A stretch of 64,000 nt of DNA from NCBI GenBank assembly GCA_963662175.1, contig OY759222.1, positions 13,774,222-13,838,221 on the forward strand, given 5' to 3'. The notes beneath the pieces were generated by a model. It worked only from the letters and a program-made list of their open reading frames with translations. It had not been told where the DNA came from and did not search any database. The stretch comes from Aradus depressus. Its lineage: Eukaryota; Arthropoda; Insecta; Hemiptera; Aradidae. Of the stretch, positions 42,195-51,742 are shown piece after piece. Positions within the stretch are counted from its first letter, which is position 1; each line of letters begins with the position of its first letter. A program made the position numbers and the translations under genes.

Positions 42195-42545
42195 AGTCGT
42201 CTTTTTGTAAACAAGATCGCTTCAGTTCTTGTAGGCCACACTCGGCTAACCAATGGCCACCTCATCAACAGAGCGACGGCCCCGGGCAGTGGCAAGTATG
42301 GGGCCTGGCCTCTCACAGTAAGCCACATCCTGGAGGAGTGCCCTGGATATGAGGAAATACTAAAGGCCATGGGTTTACGAATAAGAAACTTACCTTACAT
42401 GAGATGCTGCGAGATGACAACTCATCTATAGAGCCATCCTATCCACAATGAAAACTAGTCACTTCATCGATCTAATTTAATCACTTGTACGGCGTCAAAA
42501 AACTCGACCATTGTACGCCGACAAATAAAATTATTTTATTCTATT
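42195..42545 (+). mobile_element. RNase H-type LINE 3' end with AATAAA
   Basis: The + strand frame reads VGHTRLTNGHLINRATAPGS, then LTVSHILEECPGYEEILKAM and a stop at about 42431. This is the C-terminal zinc region (the C-x2-C pair is lost, H-x4-C kept). A short UTR ends with acaaataaaattat near 42525. Related to the 37.6 kb element (HILEECP). Confidence 0.7.
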
Positions 42546-42590
42546 ATATTTCAAGTAAAATATAAATAAGAAATATTTTTAAAAGCAATG

Positions 42591-43607
42591 TTAATCGATG
42601 AATCGTACAATAATAATGGAACGTTTTAATCCAGCTTCTTGAAGGGTTTTGGAGTCTTCATTAAGAACTACAGGTGGAAAGTCCATCGTGGAAAGTGTAA
42701 AATGACGTTGTTTAGCTTCAGGCAGTCGTTGTATCAGGACAGTCTTCAAATCGGCTATTGTATGCGATGTATTCATCAGGATAGACAATCGGGATCCGTC
42801 AGGAAGCTTGAGAAGAACAATCGTTGTTGGTTTCGTCTCGTCAACAATCACTTCCCTGTCTTCCAAATTTGTATTTGATAAAATTGATTTTGATTCATTG
42901 GATGCGCTTCCTAGAACGTACCCACCTCCAGTAAATTCCATTTTCCTCTTTTTCGGTGGATTGTATATTTCTTGTCTTCGGTCTTCGACTGTTAACTCTA
43001 AATTGGCAACGTGTCCTAGATCAGGAAGAATTTCATTAGGAATTTGTCCTTGGCATAGTTTTTTCAATAGGTCTCTTTGCGTTTCATCATTGTATAGACG
43101 AAGAGTTCCATCATTAAATGTGAATCCTTCGTTCCACAAACCGATTCGAACTATTTGATTTTTCTCCAGATTGTCTTTACCACTTGTCTGAGCTAATGGA
43201 ATCAGGATGCCATGTACGTTACGTTGTCTCTTTCCAGATGTTTCCGTTCCGCCCAACTTCCTGAAGCATCTCAGTACATAATTGACGAGATCGTCTATAG
43301 CTTTCTGATCCGTCGGTTGCATATCGTGCCTGCTCAACAATGGTTCATCAGTTAGAATAGATTCTTCAACATACTCAACATCCACTAAGATGATGGTTTC
43401 TTCTGAACTGCTATCTTCACTTTCGTTGGACCCTGAGGATGAACTACTCCAATTTGCGTCTCGTCTATCTTGGAAGTACAGGACAAGTGCAGCATCTAAG
43501 TTCCAATTTATACTTTTCAAGTAGCTCCGGGATTCCAAATTCGTAAGACCAGTTTTCTTTGAGAACTTGCGTATTATTTCATGCTTATCCATACTAAAAC
43601 TGAACAA
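42591..43607 (-). CDS. p47/NSFL1C-like p97 cofactor, intronless
   Basis: One open frame of 338 codons. Residues about 6-48 form a UBA-like helical region (KFSKKTGLTNLESRSYLKSI, then LDAALVLYF). An acidic Ser-rich linker follows (about 50-75). Residues about 150-215 are a SEP domain (IGLWNEGFTFNDGTLRLYND). Residues about 255-338 are a UBX domain (LLKLPDGSRLSILMNTSHTI). This is the layout of p47, the p97/VCP adaptor in membrane fusion and ubiquitin handling. Met6 (MDKHEI) may be the true start, since p47 proteins begin near the UBA. Lack of introns in the whole length suggests a retrogene with an intact frame. A polyadenylation-like aataaa lies about 55 bases downstream on the - strand. I cannot tell whether it is the only p47 of the genome. 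Confidence 0.9.
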   Translation of the reverse strand: MFSFSMDKHEIIRKFSKKTGLTNLESRSYLKSINWNLDAALVLYFQDRRDANWSSSSSGSNESEDSSSEETIILVDVEYVEESILTDEPLLSRHDMQPTDQKAIDDLVNYVLRCFRKLGGTETSGKRQRNVHGILIPLAQTSGKDNLEKNQIVRIGLWNEGFTFNDGTLRLYNDETQRDLLKKLCQGQIPNEILPDLGHVANLELTVEDRRQEIYNPPKKRKMEFTGGGYVLGSASNESKSILSNTNLEDREVIVDETKPTTIVLLKLPDGSRLSILMNTSHTIADLKTVLIQRLPEAKQRHFTLSTMDFPPVVLNEDSKTLQEAGLKRSIIIVRFID

Positions 43608-44374
43608 TTTTGAATGCTAAGGAATTCGTCTGAACGCCCAAATTTGTAACATTTTTTTTGAAGTACTTTTGGTTAATATAAATAAATCTGAAGAAACAAA
43701 ACATTTATAAATTAAATGTCAGATGAGGTTAGAATATACAATTTGTGCTCCCTTACACTGACTAAAAGCCTCAGCTTTTTTTTGTCTTTCTTAAAAAAAT
43801 ATATATTTAAAAAAACGACATAAGTGTATATAAAAGTGAGAAGAAAAAAAAATTCAGAAATCTAGTTAACAAATTGAAAATCAACTGCCTAGAGTTTGTA
43901 AAAATAATAAAATCTACAGGTTTCAATTCCCTAAATTGACATATGACTTCATTTTCTGAAATTCACTTACACATTTTAAGCAGCACGAATTCATTTTATA
44001 CTCATCATATTTAATTATATACCTATATCATAAATATTACATTAATAAAAATTAAAAAAAAATACAACATAATTTTTATATACACTCTAAATTCCTTATG
44101 TTTTAATATAATATAATAAATAATTTATTTTTAATATTATCTAATATACATCTAGTAGTTCATGTTACTATTATCATAACATTGTTTAAATAAATGATTT
44201 ATTAACCATAATTGTCTACAATTTTTCATAATTCACTGACTTTTTTGAAAACAAATTTTATTTTGAGGATAATTCGACATAAATATTTCACTAAATCTTG
44301 AGTAAAAAGTAATGTCAGATATTATTACCACGTTTTCGCTGAACTAGTTGCCCGTGCACTATTTTCGCACTTTT
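43608..44374. other. No gene; AT-rich flank of the p47-like gene
   Basis: Positions 44065-44210 repeat the 36.15 kb segment (atatacactctaaattcctt). No promoter element stands out upstream of the p47-like ATG. Confidence 0.5.
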
Positions 44375-44385
44375 ATTTTGTTGAG

Positions 44386-44610
44386 GTTAGGTTTTATGAC
44401 TCATGCCCGAGCTTTAACTACGAGGTCATATCGCCTACTACCAGAGCGCTCTTTCGTCATTATGGTGGACATGAGCCCGGCTCTACTATGGGAATCCTAA
44501 ATTTTGCCTACTCTAAATTTTTATTCACCTAGGGCAGGGGTCTTTAACGAGTACCTGACACCGTACAGGCTCGGGATCATCGCTTAACCTCCCCATCCGA
44601 AGGACAAAAT
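44386..44610 (-). repeat. SINE-A, 5'-truncated, with 11-base target duplication
   Basis: The copy runs from the CCTAA tail side (ggttaggttttatgactc) to the core (catccgaaggac). It lacks the linker and head. Flanks attttgttgag at 44375-44385 and 44611-44621 are identical. So a 5'-truncated SINE integrated through target-primed reverse transcription. Confidence 0.92.
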
Positions 44611-44621
44611 ATTTTGTTGAG

Positions 44622-44807
44622 TCCGTAACTAATAGTTGGAGTGGTCGCATGTAGCTCCTCCGTTTGCTGAGTTACTACTGCCGGAATGGCGCGAAACATG
44701 GTTATTTTTACCTCGCTTTCGGCCAAATTCCTTTCAAGACACCAATGAGTACATCCTTGCCCTACAACGTGATGCCATTGTCGTCCCACTCCAAACAATT
44801 CCACGCA
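44622..44807. other. Unassigned segment between two SINEs
   Basis: G/C-richer than its flanks, with a + strand frame (LPEWRETWLFLPRFRPNSFQ) that matches nothing I know. Could be a decayed coding piece. Confidence 0.35.
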
Positions 44808-45675
44808 GAGCTACGGGCTAGAGCGTAGGGTTTTAGTCGCATGGGTCTCACTTTGGTGTGCGGGTTCGAATCCCGTCCGGGATTGAGTTTTATTTCGTAG
44901 ATAAAATTCCCTTCCAGGGCCATGGATGTCGTAAATAATTAGGTAAAACACCATTATAAGATGAAAACTGACATAATTGCAGAGATATTGTGAAATAATT
45001 CAAATGAACTTGAATGAAATAAAACTAGTTTATTTATGGTATTGTCTAATTTCACATAATATATATACATAGGAGTACTTTCTTAATATAACGCACCCCC
45101 AGTTCAAGACTATCGTAACTCAAAAAAGCTAGTTTGTGGGAAAACAAGATTTAAGATTTTTATTTCTTCTCCCTTTTTCTATATATCTCTTTTTCTCTTC
45201 ACGTGACATCACCTTCTCGGTGATGTCACCGATAGTCTTGCTCTTCATTCATGTGATACATAAATTCAAGACTAGCGTAAGTCAAAATCCGATACTATTG
45301 CACTAAACAATTTAAGAGAAATTTATTAATGTAATACTATCTTTTGTAAATAATAATAGTGAAATATTACATTTTGAGTTGGAATACTATAGCACCGTAT
45401 AGAGTTTACAATGAAGAATCATAACATGTATATAACTCAAAAATGAATTTTTTTGAGTTATGATACTCTTGAACTGGGGTGCGATATATACATGGGAGTA
45501 CTATTCGCTTTGAGGATCCTTATCTCTTATTGTTTCGGCTGAGGATGGTAGAAATACCGAAAGTACTCCTATGTATATATATTATGTGAAATTAGACAAT
45601 ACCATAAATAAAATAGTATTATTTCATTCAAGACCATTATGAGAGTCATGGCTAATATGCATCGGCCAAAAAAAA
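44808..45675 (+). repeat. SINE-B split by a foldback element
   Basis: The head and body (44808-44960; gctagagcgtagggttttag, box B gggttcgaatcccg) and the end (45633-45675; tcatggctaatatgcatcgg) flank an insert at 44961-45632. In the 3' hairpin about 8 bases are deleted. Confidence 0.85.
44961..45632. mobile_element. Foldback element inside SINE-B, with hammerhead-like core and target duplication
   Basis: Flanks accattataag (44950-44960) and accattatgag (45633-45643) agree in 10 of 11 bases. Arms at about 45010-45085 and 45558-45632 are inverted repeats (ggtattgtctaatttcacat and complement). An inner pair lies at 45093-45125 and 45450-45485 (ttcaagactatcgtaactca and complement). The right arm is preceded by CTGAGGA (45539-45545), T, GGTA-GAAA-TACC, GAAA, palindromic GTAC, TC. 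The left end holds gcagagatattgtgaaa, also found in the 4.2 kb family. So it is a member of the same broad group, and the duplication shows it moved as a unit. Confidence 0.78.
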
Positions 45676-46031
45676 AACGACACTGTTCATCGTTACAATT
45701 TTGCATCCGACAATAAATTGGAAAATTTCTCATTTTCTGCCATCTCTATTAAAAATGTTTTCAGATTTACATTTTGGGTAAAAAATAATGTATCATTTAT
45801 TTCTACTCCATGATTTCTTAAATATGAAATGGACGCTTCAACAAGGCTCAATCCTCTCCATTCAAAAATTTGGAAATCTTCCAAATGTTTGGTCCATTTA
45901 ATTAAATAATTCGATTCCGCGTTCGTACACAAAAAACACATTTAAAAATTAATTTCTTAGTTGAGTTTGGACCTTTTCAATTTTGTAATAAAATTAGTTG
46001 AATAAATTTAGCCAACATAATTAATAAAAAG
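45676..46031 (-). other. Unassigned 82-codon frame
   Basis: An open frame at 45693-45941 (-) encodes SNYLIKWTKHLEDFQIFEWR and VEASISYLRNHGVEINDTLF. It has a mixed, protein-like composition, unlike the AT-rich frames nearby. I recognise no family. It may be a fragment of a transposase or a small gene. Confidence 0.35.
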
Positions 46032-46171
46032 GAGTACAATAGAGTACATCTTTAAAAAAGAGTACAATAGAGTACATCTTTAAAAAAGAGTACAATAGAG
46101 TACATCTTTAAAAAAGAGTACAATAGAGTACAGCTTTAAAAAAGAGTACAATAGAGTACAGCTTTAAAAAA
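46032..46171 (+). repeat. Tandem repeat, 28-base unit, five copies
   Basis: The unit is gagtacaatagagtacatct plus ttaaaaaa. Each unit itself contains two gagtac words. Copies four and five share acagct in place of acatct, so the array grew by local duplication. Confidence 0.93.
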
Positions 46172-46194
46172 GTAAATAGTACAAAGATACTCAA

Positions 46195-46440
46195 TCATCG
46201 AATACAGGACCGATAACTAATCTTGAATACTCTATGTATTTTTGAAGTCACTATGTAATAATATATTACGAAGGAGCACGACGTCCTTCGGATGGGTCGT
46301 TAAAGGATGGACGTAAGTAAAATTTAGGGTACTCCCACAGATGAGACCAGCAGAGTGACGAAAAATCGCCCTGGTAATAGGCAATATGACCTCGTAGTTA
46401 AAGCCCGAGCAGGAGTCACAATAACTATTATATGTGAATA
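46195..46440 (+). repeat. Decayed SINE-A with the 36.2 kb flank
   Basis: Positions 46263-46427 hold a shortened SINE-A (core gtccttcggatgggtcgtta to gtcacaataac). It is preceded by atgtatttttgaagtcact, the same flank as at 36.25 kb, so flank and SINE were duplicated together. Confidence 0.8.
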
Positions 46441-46822
46441 TAATATATTATATGTATCAAAATATATTATGTGTGAACATATTTTTGAACAGTTTGAAAG
46501 TTAATTTATTAAATAAATGTTTAATTTTTTGTCAGATTAAGTTTCCTTGAGGTGTGTCATCTTCTAGTTCCTCGATTTCACGATGTAATACGGTTACATA
46601 ATCGGTCAGCTACGATGTTTTTTTTAACTGAAATTTCATTTTTTTTCGACTTCTGATTATAAGTATGAAAAAAAATGCACTTTTCCTGCACGGATTAAAC
46701 AATTAATTTGTTGCACTTCCTCCAAAACCATTCTACCATTTGAGCAAAAAAAAAAAATGAATAGTCTACTTACATAGGAGCTTCTGATAGGGATTTTGAG
46801 TCGAGCTTTCATTTCTAGGTGC
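46441..46822. other. No gene; repeat C scraps
   Basis: The AT-rich stretch has an inverse repeat C fragment near 46610-46700 (cggttacataatcggtc, tttttcgacttctgattat). No coding frame. Confidence 0.5.
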
Positions 46823-47080
46823 CAATATAACTCATGCCTGGGCTTTAATTACAAGGTAATATCGCCTCCTACCAAAGTGCTCTTTCACGACACTACTATG
46901 GGTGTCCTAAATTTTTTTTTAACCTAGTATAGGGGTGTCTAACGTCGTACAGGCTTGGGAGTCTCATCCGAAGGACGGCGCGCTCAATTTTTTTTTATCT
47001 CCCTGATAAAATAAACTAAGGGCAGGCAATCTTGAGCCCAGTAAGCAAGCACGCATACAACTGAGCTACCGGCGCCCTCA
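46823..47080 (-). repeat. SINE-A, internally deleted
   Basis: The complement has the head (gagggcgccggtagctcagt) and the end, with losses in the middle. Substitution load is high, so it is an older copy. Confidence 0.88.
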
Positions 47081-47434
47081 CATTTTATATGTGAATTTAA
47101 AACCTCGTATGGACGACACTTATTAGTTTAGAAAAAAATAGTGCAAATGGTCGACCAGTTTTGGAGCGGGGGAAGTACATTGCCGGTGATTCACCGACCA
47201 CTTTTTGACACTATAATTTTATTAAATAATTATCACATGATAGATTGATTAATATAAACTATAATGTCATTTCTAGTTTAAACATATGAAAAAAAGAAAA
47301 AAAAAATGTTAATATGGTGTGAAGCATGGTTGACCTGAGTTGGCCTTATACGTAATTTATTAGTTTCTCTAGTAATTAGATATAACATTATTGTTCTTCT
47401 ATAACCTCAAAATTGATCACTTATTCTCAAAAAA
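47081..47434. other. Repeat C fragment, then upstream region of the DENR-like gene
   Basis: Positions 47085-47215 are repeat C (tttaaaacctcgtatggacg, cgaccagttttggag, cggtgattcaccgacc). From 47220 to the ATG the sequence is AT-rich and has no recognisable promoter motif. A poly-A-like stretch precedes the ATG, giving an A at -3. Confidence 0.55.
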
Positions 47435-48076
47435 ATGTCGGAACAAAGGAAAATGAGCAGATACCAACGGTATCTTTCTGAGGCAAAAATTGTCAACAAT
47501 TGGAAGTCATGCAGTGACAAAAATGATAAAAATGACAAAAAAGTACCATTAAGTGTCGAGTATTGTGATAAGTGTACACTGCCCACAAGATATACAAGAA
47601 AAAAATTACATAAAACATCAAAAAAATCATCAAATACTGATTCGGAAGATGATAAACTTGAGTTTAAACGTGAAGGGAAAAATTTAAATCACATGATGGA
47701 TTTGGTCAATTTGGATAGTTCAGAAGAATCTTCATCAGCACCAACAACGGAATCGGAGTCAGACGATAAGGCACTACAAGAACTAACCAAGACGAAGAGT
47801 TCTCTCAAGAACAAGAAGAGATCGAAAGTGTTAATCTCTTGTACACCGATTGGGAAAAAGGATATGGTCACTTTGGTCTTGGGACTGAGAGCTTTCGGCG
47901 TGAACATTGAAGAAGCCAAAAAATATTTTTCTAAAAAATTTTCATGTAAAACTGAAACCTATGGTGATGATCATATTGTAATATATGCCAATGTACATCG
48001 TGAGTTGGTTGATGTGATTTTACTGAAGTGGCCCGATATTCGCAGACAGAGTGTTGACGATCTTGCAGATATATAA
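47435..48076 (+). CDS. DENR-like SUI1-domain protein, intronless and diverged
   Basis: A 213-codon open frame. Residues about 36-55 match the N-terminal DENR segment (VPLSVEYCDKCTLPTRY). DENR has two C-x2-C-like pairs that bind zinc; here only the first (CDKC) remains and the second pair's place is taken by Thr/Lys. A charged, Ser-rich linker follows. Residues about 128-208 are the SUI1/eIF1-like domain (LRAFGVNIEEAKKYFSKKFS, then WPDIRRQSVDDLADI). DENR works with MCT-1 in recycling and reinitiation on 40S ribosomes. No intron interrupts the frame, unlike the usual DENR genes, so a retrogene or diverged paralogue is likely. The intact frame suggests constraint, but loss of the zinc pair suggests a changed partner surface. 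Confidence 0.85.
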   Translation: MSEQRKMSRYQRYLSEAKIVNNWKSCSDKNDKNDKKVPLSVEYCDKCTLPTRYTRKKLHKTSKKSSNTDSEDDKLEFKREGKNLNHMMDLVNLDSSEESSSAPTTESESDDKALQELTKTKSSLKNKKRSKVLISCTPIGKKDMVTLVLGLRAFGVNIEEAKKYFSKKFSCKTETYGDDHIVIYANVHRELVDVILLKWPDIRRQSVDDLADI

Positions 48077-48247
48077 ATAAATAAATGACATCTGAACGAC
48101 ACGAAATAGATAAATAAATAAATAAAAAGAAAATACATAAAATACCTTGCTTTATTCTTGTTTGTGTACACAGATTGACTTTTTTTTTTTTTTGTAACCT
48201 ACGAATTCAGAATTATCGTTATTTAGAAATTCGTTGTTGAGTTTTCA
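48077..48247. other. 3' flank of the DENR-like gene
   Basis: A run of aataaataaata units follows the stop and can serve as polyadenylation signals (aataaa at about 48079 and 48117). A T-run at 48180 and gaaattcgttgttgagtttt follow, the latter also seen at 51.93 kb. Confidence 0.6.
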
Positions 48248-49042
48248 TCTTAACGTGCCCTCTATTCTGCCATACTTCCCTAACGACGGCTTAAGCATCA
48301 ATGGCCTAGAGACCTCCTTAGCAGCAGCAGTGGCAGTGATTAGTGGCAAATAAGAGTAAAAAAAGTGATTAGGAAGTATCACCACTGGTTGATTTCTCCT
48401 CTCATGACATTTTGACATTGCCACTATCTCTCTATTAGCACATTTGCTTATTGTATTTATTTTTATACAGTTCGAGACTGAGAAGACAAGAAATGAACAG
48501 ACGTTATAAGCTTCTACTAAGACTACTAGACAAAAGATCCAAACTAACTTTGACAACAAAACTACTTATATACAACTCAATACTCAAACCTATGTGGACT
48601 TACGGACTTGAACTCTGCGGTTCTGCCAAGTCTTCCAATCTCCAGCGCATCCAATCCCTTCAATCCAAAATCCTTCGTACAATAGTCAATACTCCTTACT
48701 ACGTCTTCACACAGACCCTAACATACCTTTCATCACTGAAGTCGCTAAATCCAAATATAAAAAATTATTTTCCCTTCTTAGTTCCCACAATAATCCTCTA
48801 GTCTGTGCCCTCCATTCTGCCATACTTCCCTAACGACGGCTTAAGTGTCAATGGCCTAGGGACCTCCTGAGCAGAAGCAGTGACAGTGATTAGCTATAAA
48901 AGAGAGAAAAACAGTGACTAGGGAGTGTCATCACTGGGTGATTTCTTCTTTCATGACATTTTGACATTGCCATTATCTCTCTATTAGCACATTTACTTAT
49001 TGTATTTATTTTTATACAATTGTAAATATATATATATATATA
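48248..49042 (+). mobile_element. Two Jockey-clade LINE 3' ends in tandem
   Basis: Copy one (48248-48470) is only a 3' UTR with the decayed ORF end (ccctctattctgccatac to ttgtatttatttttatac). Copy two (48470-49042) starts with an RT thumb region (MNRRYKLLLRLLDKRSKLTL, then LKPMWTYGLELCGSAKSSNL, IQSLQSKILRTIVNTPYYV), goes through frameshifts, and repeats the same UTR. It ends in a TA run where a SINE-A is inserted. The WTYGxELxGxA pattern is Jockey-like. Copies share about 90% identity in the UTR. Confidence 0.8.
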
Positions 49043-49393
49043 GGTTAGGTTAGGTTAGGTTTTATGACTCATGCCCGGGCTTTAACTACGGGGTCATATC
49101 GCCTACTACCAGAGAGCTCTTTCGTCACTCTGGTGGACATGAGCCCGACTCTACTGTGGGAGTCCTAAATTTTGCCTACCCTAAATTTTTATTCATCTAG
49201 GGTAGGGGTCTTTAACGAGTACCTGACATCGTACAGGCTCGGGACCATCGCTTAACGTCCCATCCGAAGGACGGCGTGCTTAAGTTTATTTTACCTCCCA
49301 GATAAAATAAACTAAGGGCCTCGGTCGGGCTACGAACCCACGACCTTGAGCTCAGAAGTCAAGCACGCTTACCACTGAGCTACCGGCGCCCTC
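49043..49393 (-). repeat. SINE-A, full length, in (TA)n
   Basis: Complete and near-consensus, with the longest CCTAA tail of the window (ggttaggttaggttaggtt on the + strand). TA runs border both ends. Its 5' part is duplicated exactly at 49988-50125. Confidence 0.95.
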
Positions 49394-49545
49394 TATATAT
49401 ATATATATATATTTTTAAATTAAAAATAGCTATTTACAACTGTATACAAATAAACACAACAAGCAAATGAGCTAATAAAGAGGTAATGGCAATGTCAAAA
49501 TGTCATGAGGGGAGAAATCACCCAGTGGGGACACCAAAACAAAAT
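49257..49545. repeat. Local duplication unit, copy 1
   Basis: This segment (5' part of the SINE-A, a TA run, and a - strand Jockey 3' UTR up to gtggggacac) recurs at 49988-50268 with no difference that I can see by eye. A third module (49546-49985) lies between. Confidence 0.85.
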
Positions 49546-49985
49546 TTCCTCTTTTTCTGTGAACACAATAGCAGCTCCCAATAGTATGAATATAATGAGA
49601 AATTATTTTTATTAAATCATAAGGTCATCTATTAATTGTCAGTCAAATTAGTCAAACGGAAGGAGCTACCAAATCAAAAAACCTTATAACTGTTGATATA
49701 ATGAATATTTGAACACAAAATGTTGTATAATGATTCAGTAGCCTCTGAGTTGGACGCCTATTGGTTTTAACCCAACCGGAAAGTTGGTTTCAATAAGATA
49801 GAGAGCGACAACTTGAGTGATTTGCGTTGGAAATGTACATTCATGTTGATTCACTGACGAATTTTTATAGTACAAATACCAAACTTTTAGAAAAACAACA
49901 TGGCATCTCATTATTATATTTAAGAGAAATCCAAATGAAATAATTATTAATTAAATTTTTTTAAATACGTGAAATGTGATAATAT
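49546..49985. repeat. Local duplication of 51968-52430
   Basis: About 440 bases starting aaaacaaaatttcctctttt and ending acgtgaaatgtgataatatt recur at 51968-52430 with only a few differences by eye. The content is repeat C-like, with cagctcccaatagtatgaat, gtcagtcaaattagtcaaacg and gacgcctattggttt. Confidence 0.85.
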
Positions 49986-49987
49986 TA

Positions 49988-50440
49988 ACGTCCCATCCGA
50001 AGGACGGCGTGCTTAAGTTTATTTTACCTCCCAGATAAAATAAACTAAGGGCCTCGGTCGGGCTACGAACCCACGACCTTGAGCTCAGAAGTCAAGCACG
50101 CTTACCACTGAGCTACCGGCGCCCTCTATATATATATATATATATTTTTAAATTAAAAATAGCTATTTACAACTGTATACAAATAAACACAACAAGCAAA
50201 TGAGCTAATAAAGAGGTAATGGCAATGTCAAAATGTCATGAGGGGAGAAATCACCCAGTGGGGACACTCCCTAGTTACTGTTTTTCTCTCGTTTATAGCT
50301 AATCACTGTCACTGTCACTGCTTCTGCTCAGGAGGTCTCTAGGCCATTGACGCTTAAGCAAGTTGGGGAAGTGTGGCAGAGTGGAGGGCAGGGACTAGAG
50401 GATTATTGTGGGAACTAAGAAAACGTTGTAAATATCTATT
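49988..50440. repeat. Local duplication unit, copy 2, and Jockey 3' end on the - strand
   Basis: Positions 49988-50268 repeat 49257-49545. The Jockey part then goes further (50127-50440, - strand) into the ORF2 end, matching the inverse of 48.75-49.03 kb. So Jockey tails lie tail-to-tail on both sides of the SINE. Confidence 0.8.
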
Positions 50441-50931
50441 CGTAAATAAAATAAAAAATTTAAAAAAAAAAGAGTTTTCGTCAGAATTTTATATTTTCCG
50501 ACCCCCTACGTCCAGAAACAAACAAAGATTCCTCTATGTAGAAGGAAATCGAGGTTCTGTCGTGTAATAGAAAATGCATAATTTGGCCAACGTTTCGAAA
50601 ACTATTTATTTTCTTCTTCGGCGCCTTATAATGACTTGAGGATGTGTGTGGTGAAGGTGTTGTTTGTGTCCAGTGTAGTGAGTGCTTAAAGCAAGGCTTT
50701 TCCTCCTTTTATCTGGCGGTGAAAAATTCTAAGGGTCTCGGCCGTCGGCTGGGTATCGAACCCGCGATCTTGAGAACAACTTATATATTTAACTTAACCA
50801 AATACAACATAAATACAAATTATTACTTCCCCAGCTATACAAAGTATAGGGGAAGTTATGTAATCGGTCAAATATTCGATGCAGAGTTTTCAACGGAATT
50901 TTATGTTTTCCAACCTCCAGATTCCAAATAT

Positions 50932-51495
50932 TTTTTTTTTTTTTTTTTTTTTTTGTCTTTTATTTATAAAGATGCAACTGTTGCTAGGTACCACCCAGTG
51001 GTAGGTCCTCGGGACGAAAATTTATATTAATTATTAGGACCAGGGGGGAAAAATAAATAAAAATAATAATAATAAAAAAAATTTAATAAATAATTAATAA
51101 ATAAAAAGGAATTTAAAGACAATTTTGATGGATGGGTAAGAGAGATGATAAAAGTAAAGGGAAATAATGTAAAAAATAAAAAATATTAAGAAGGAATAGG
51201 ATTTAAGGAGGCAGCAAGTCGCGGTTCCATCTTCTCTTCAACCTTCGTGGGGGGTTTGGTGGTAAGTGTTGTGACGATAAAGTACGTATTTCTGGATTTG
51301 TATGTGTGTAAAGTTTTCTAAAGAAACGTATGTAGGTAGTTTGTATTGTGTCGGGTACTGTGTGTATCATAAGATCGTTATTAAGTGTTCTGTTGTTTAT
51401 GTATGGGGGGCACTGTGTTATCAGTCTGAGGGTTTTTGAGTGAAACTCCTGAATTCGTTTGATGTTGTATTGAAACAGTTCCGGTTTTGTGTTAA
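50932..51495 (-). mobile_element. Jockey-clade LINE 3' end with poly(A), 5'-truncated
   Basis: The left border is a T-run (50932-50954), the poly(A) on the - strand. From about 51495 leftward, one frame reads about 95 residues: QYNIKRIQEFHSKTLRLITQ, then DLMIHTVPDTIQTTYIRF, RKLYTHTNPEIRTLS and PPRRLKRRWNRDLLPP, then a stop near 51200. This is the standard end of a Jockey ORF2. The frame is intact as far as it goes. Same family as 6246-6750. Confidence 0.85.
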
Positions 51496-51701
51496 AACAA
51501 TTATTTTATATCTGTGGTCACGATAAATATAAATATAAATATAAAAAAAAATAAAAAAAAAAATAATAATATAATAATTTAAAAAAATACACGATACCTC
51601 CCGATAGAATGTATCGACACGAAATTTTGCTTAAAGCACTCACTACACTGGACACAAGCTCACAACACCTTCACCACACATATCCACTCAAGTCATTATA
51701 A

Positions 51702-51742
51702 GGCCCTGAAGAAGAAAATAAATAGTTTTCGAAACGTTGGCC
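51702..51742 (+). other. Hammerhead-like core, most complete copy
   Basis: Order on the + strand: helix I 5' GGCC (51702-51705), CTGAAGA (51706-51712), extra A, helix II GAAAA...TTTTC (51714-51718 with 51726-51730), GAAA (51731-51734), helix III CG, T and H17 = T (site GTT), helix I 3' GGCC (51739-51742). All three helices can form, though helix III (ACGT) has no loop and would need a dimer. The single extra base before helix II is the only departure from the consensus. Confidence 0.45.

Noticed and set aside
46032..46171. Array of regulatory sites
   Set aside because: Exact 28-base tandem units point to a microsatellite-like array. No nearby promoter.
2179..51742. Calling the hammerhead-like cores functional ribozymes (ncRNA genes)
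   Set aside because: All copies have one extra base between CUGANGA and helix II, helix I is weak in most, and nothing in the sequence alone proves cleavage. They are reported as motifs only.
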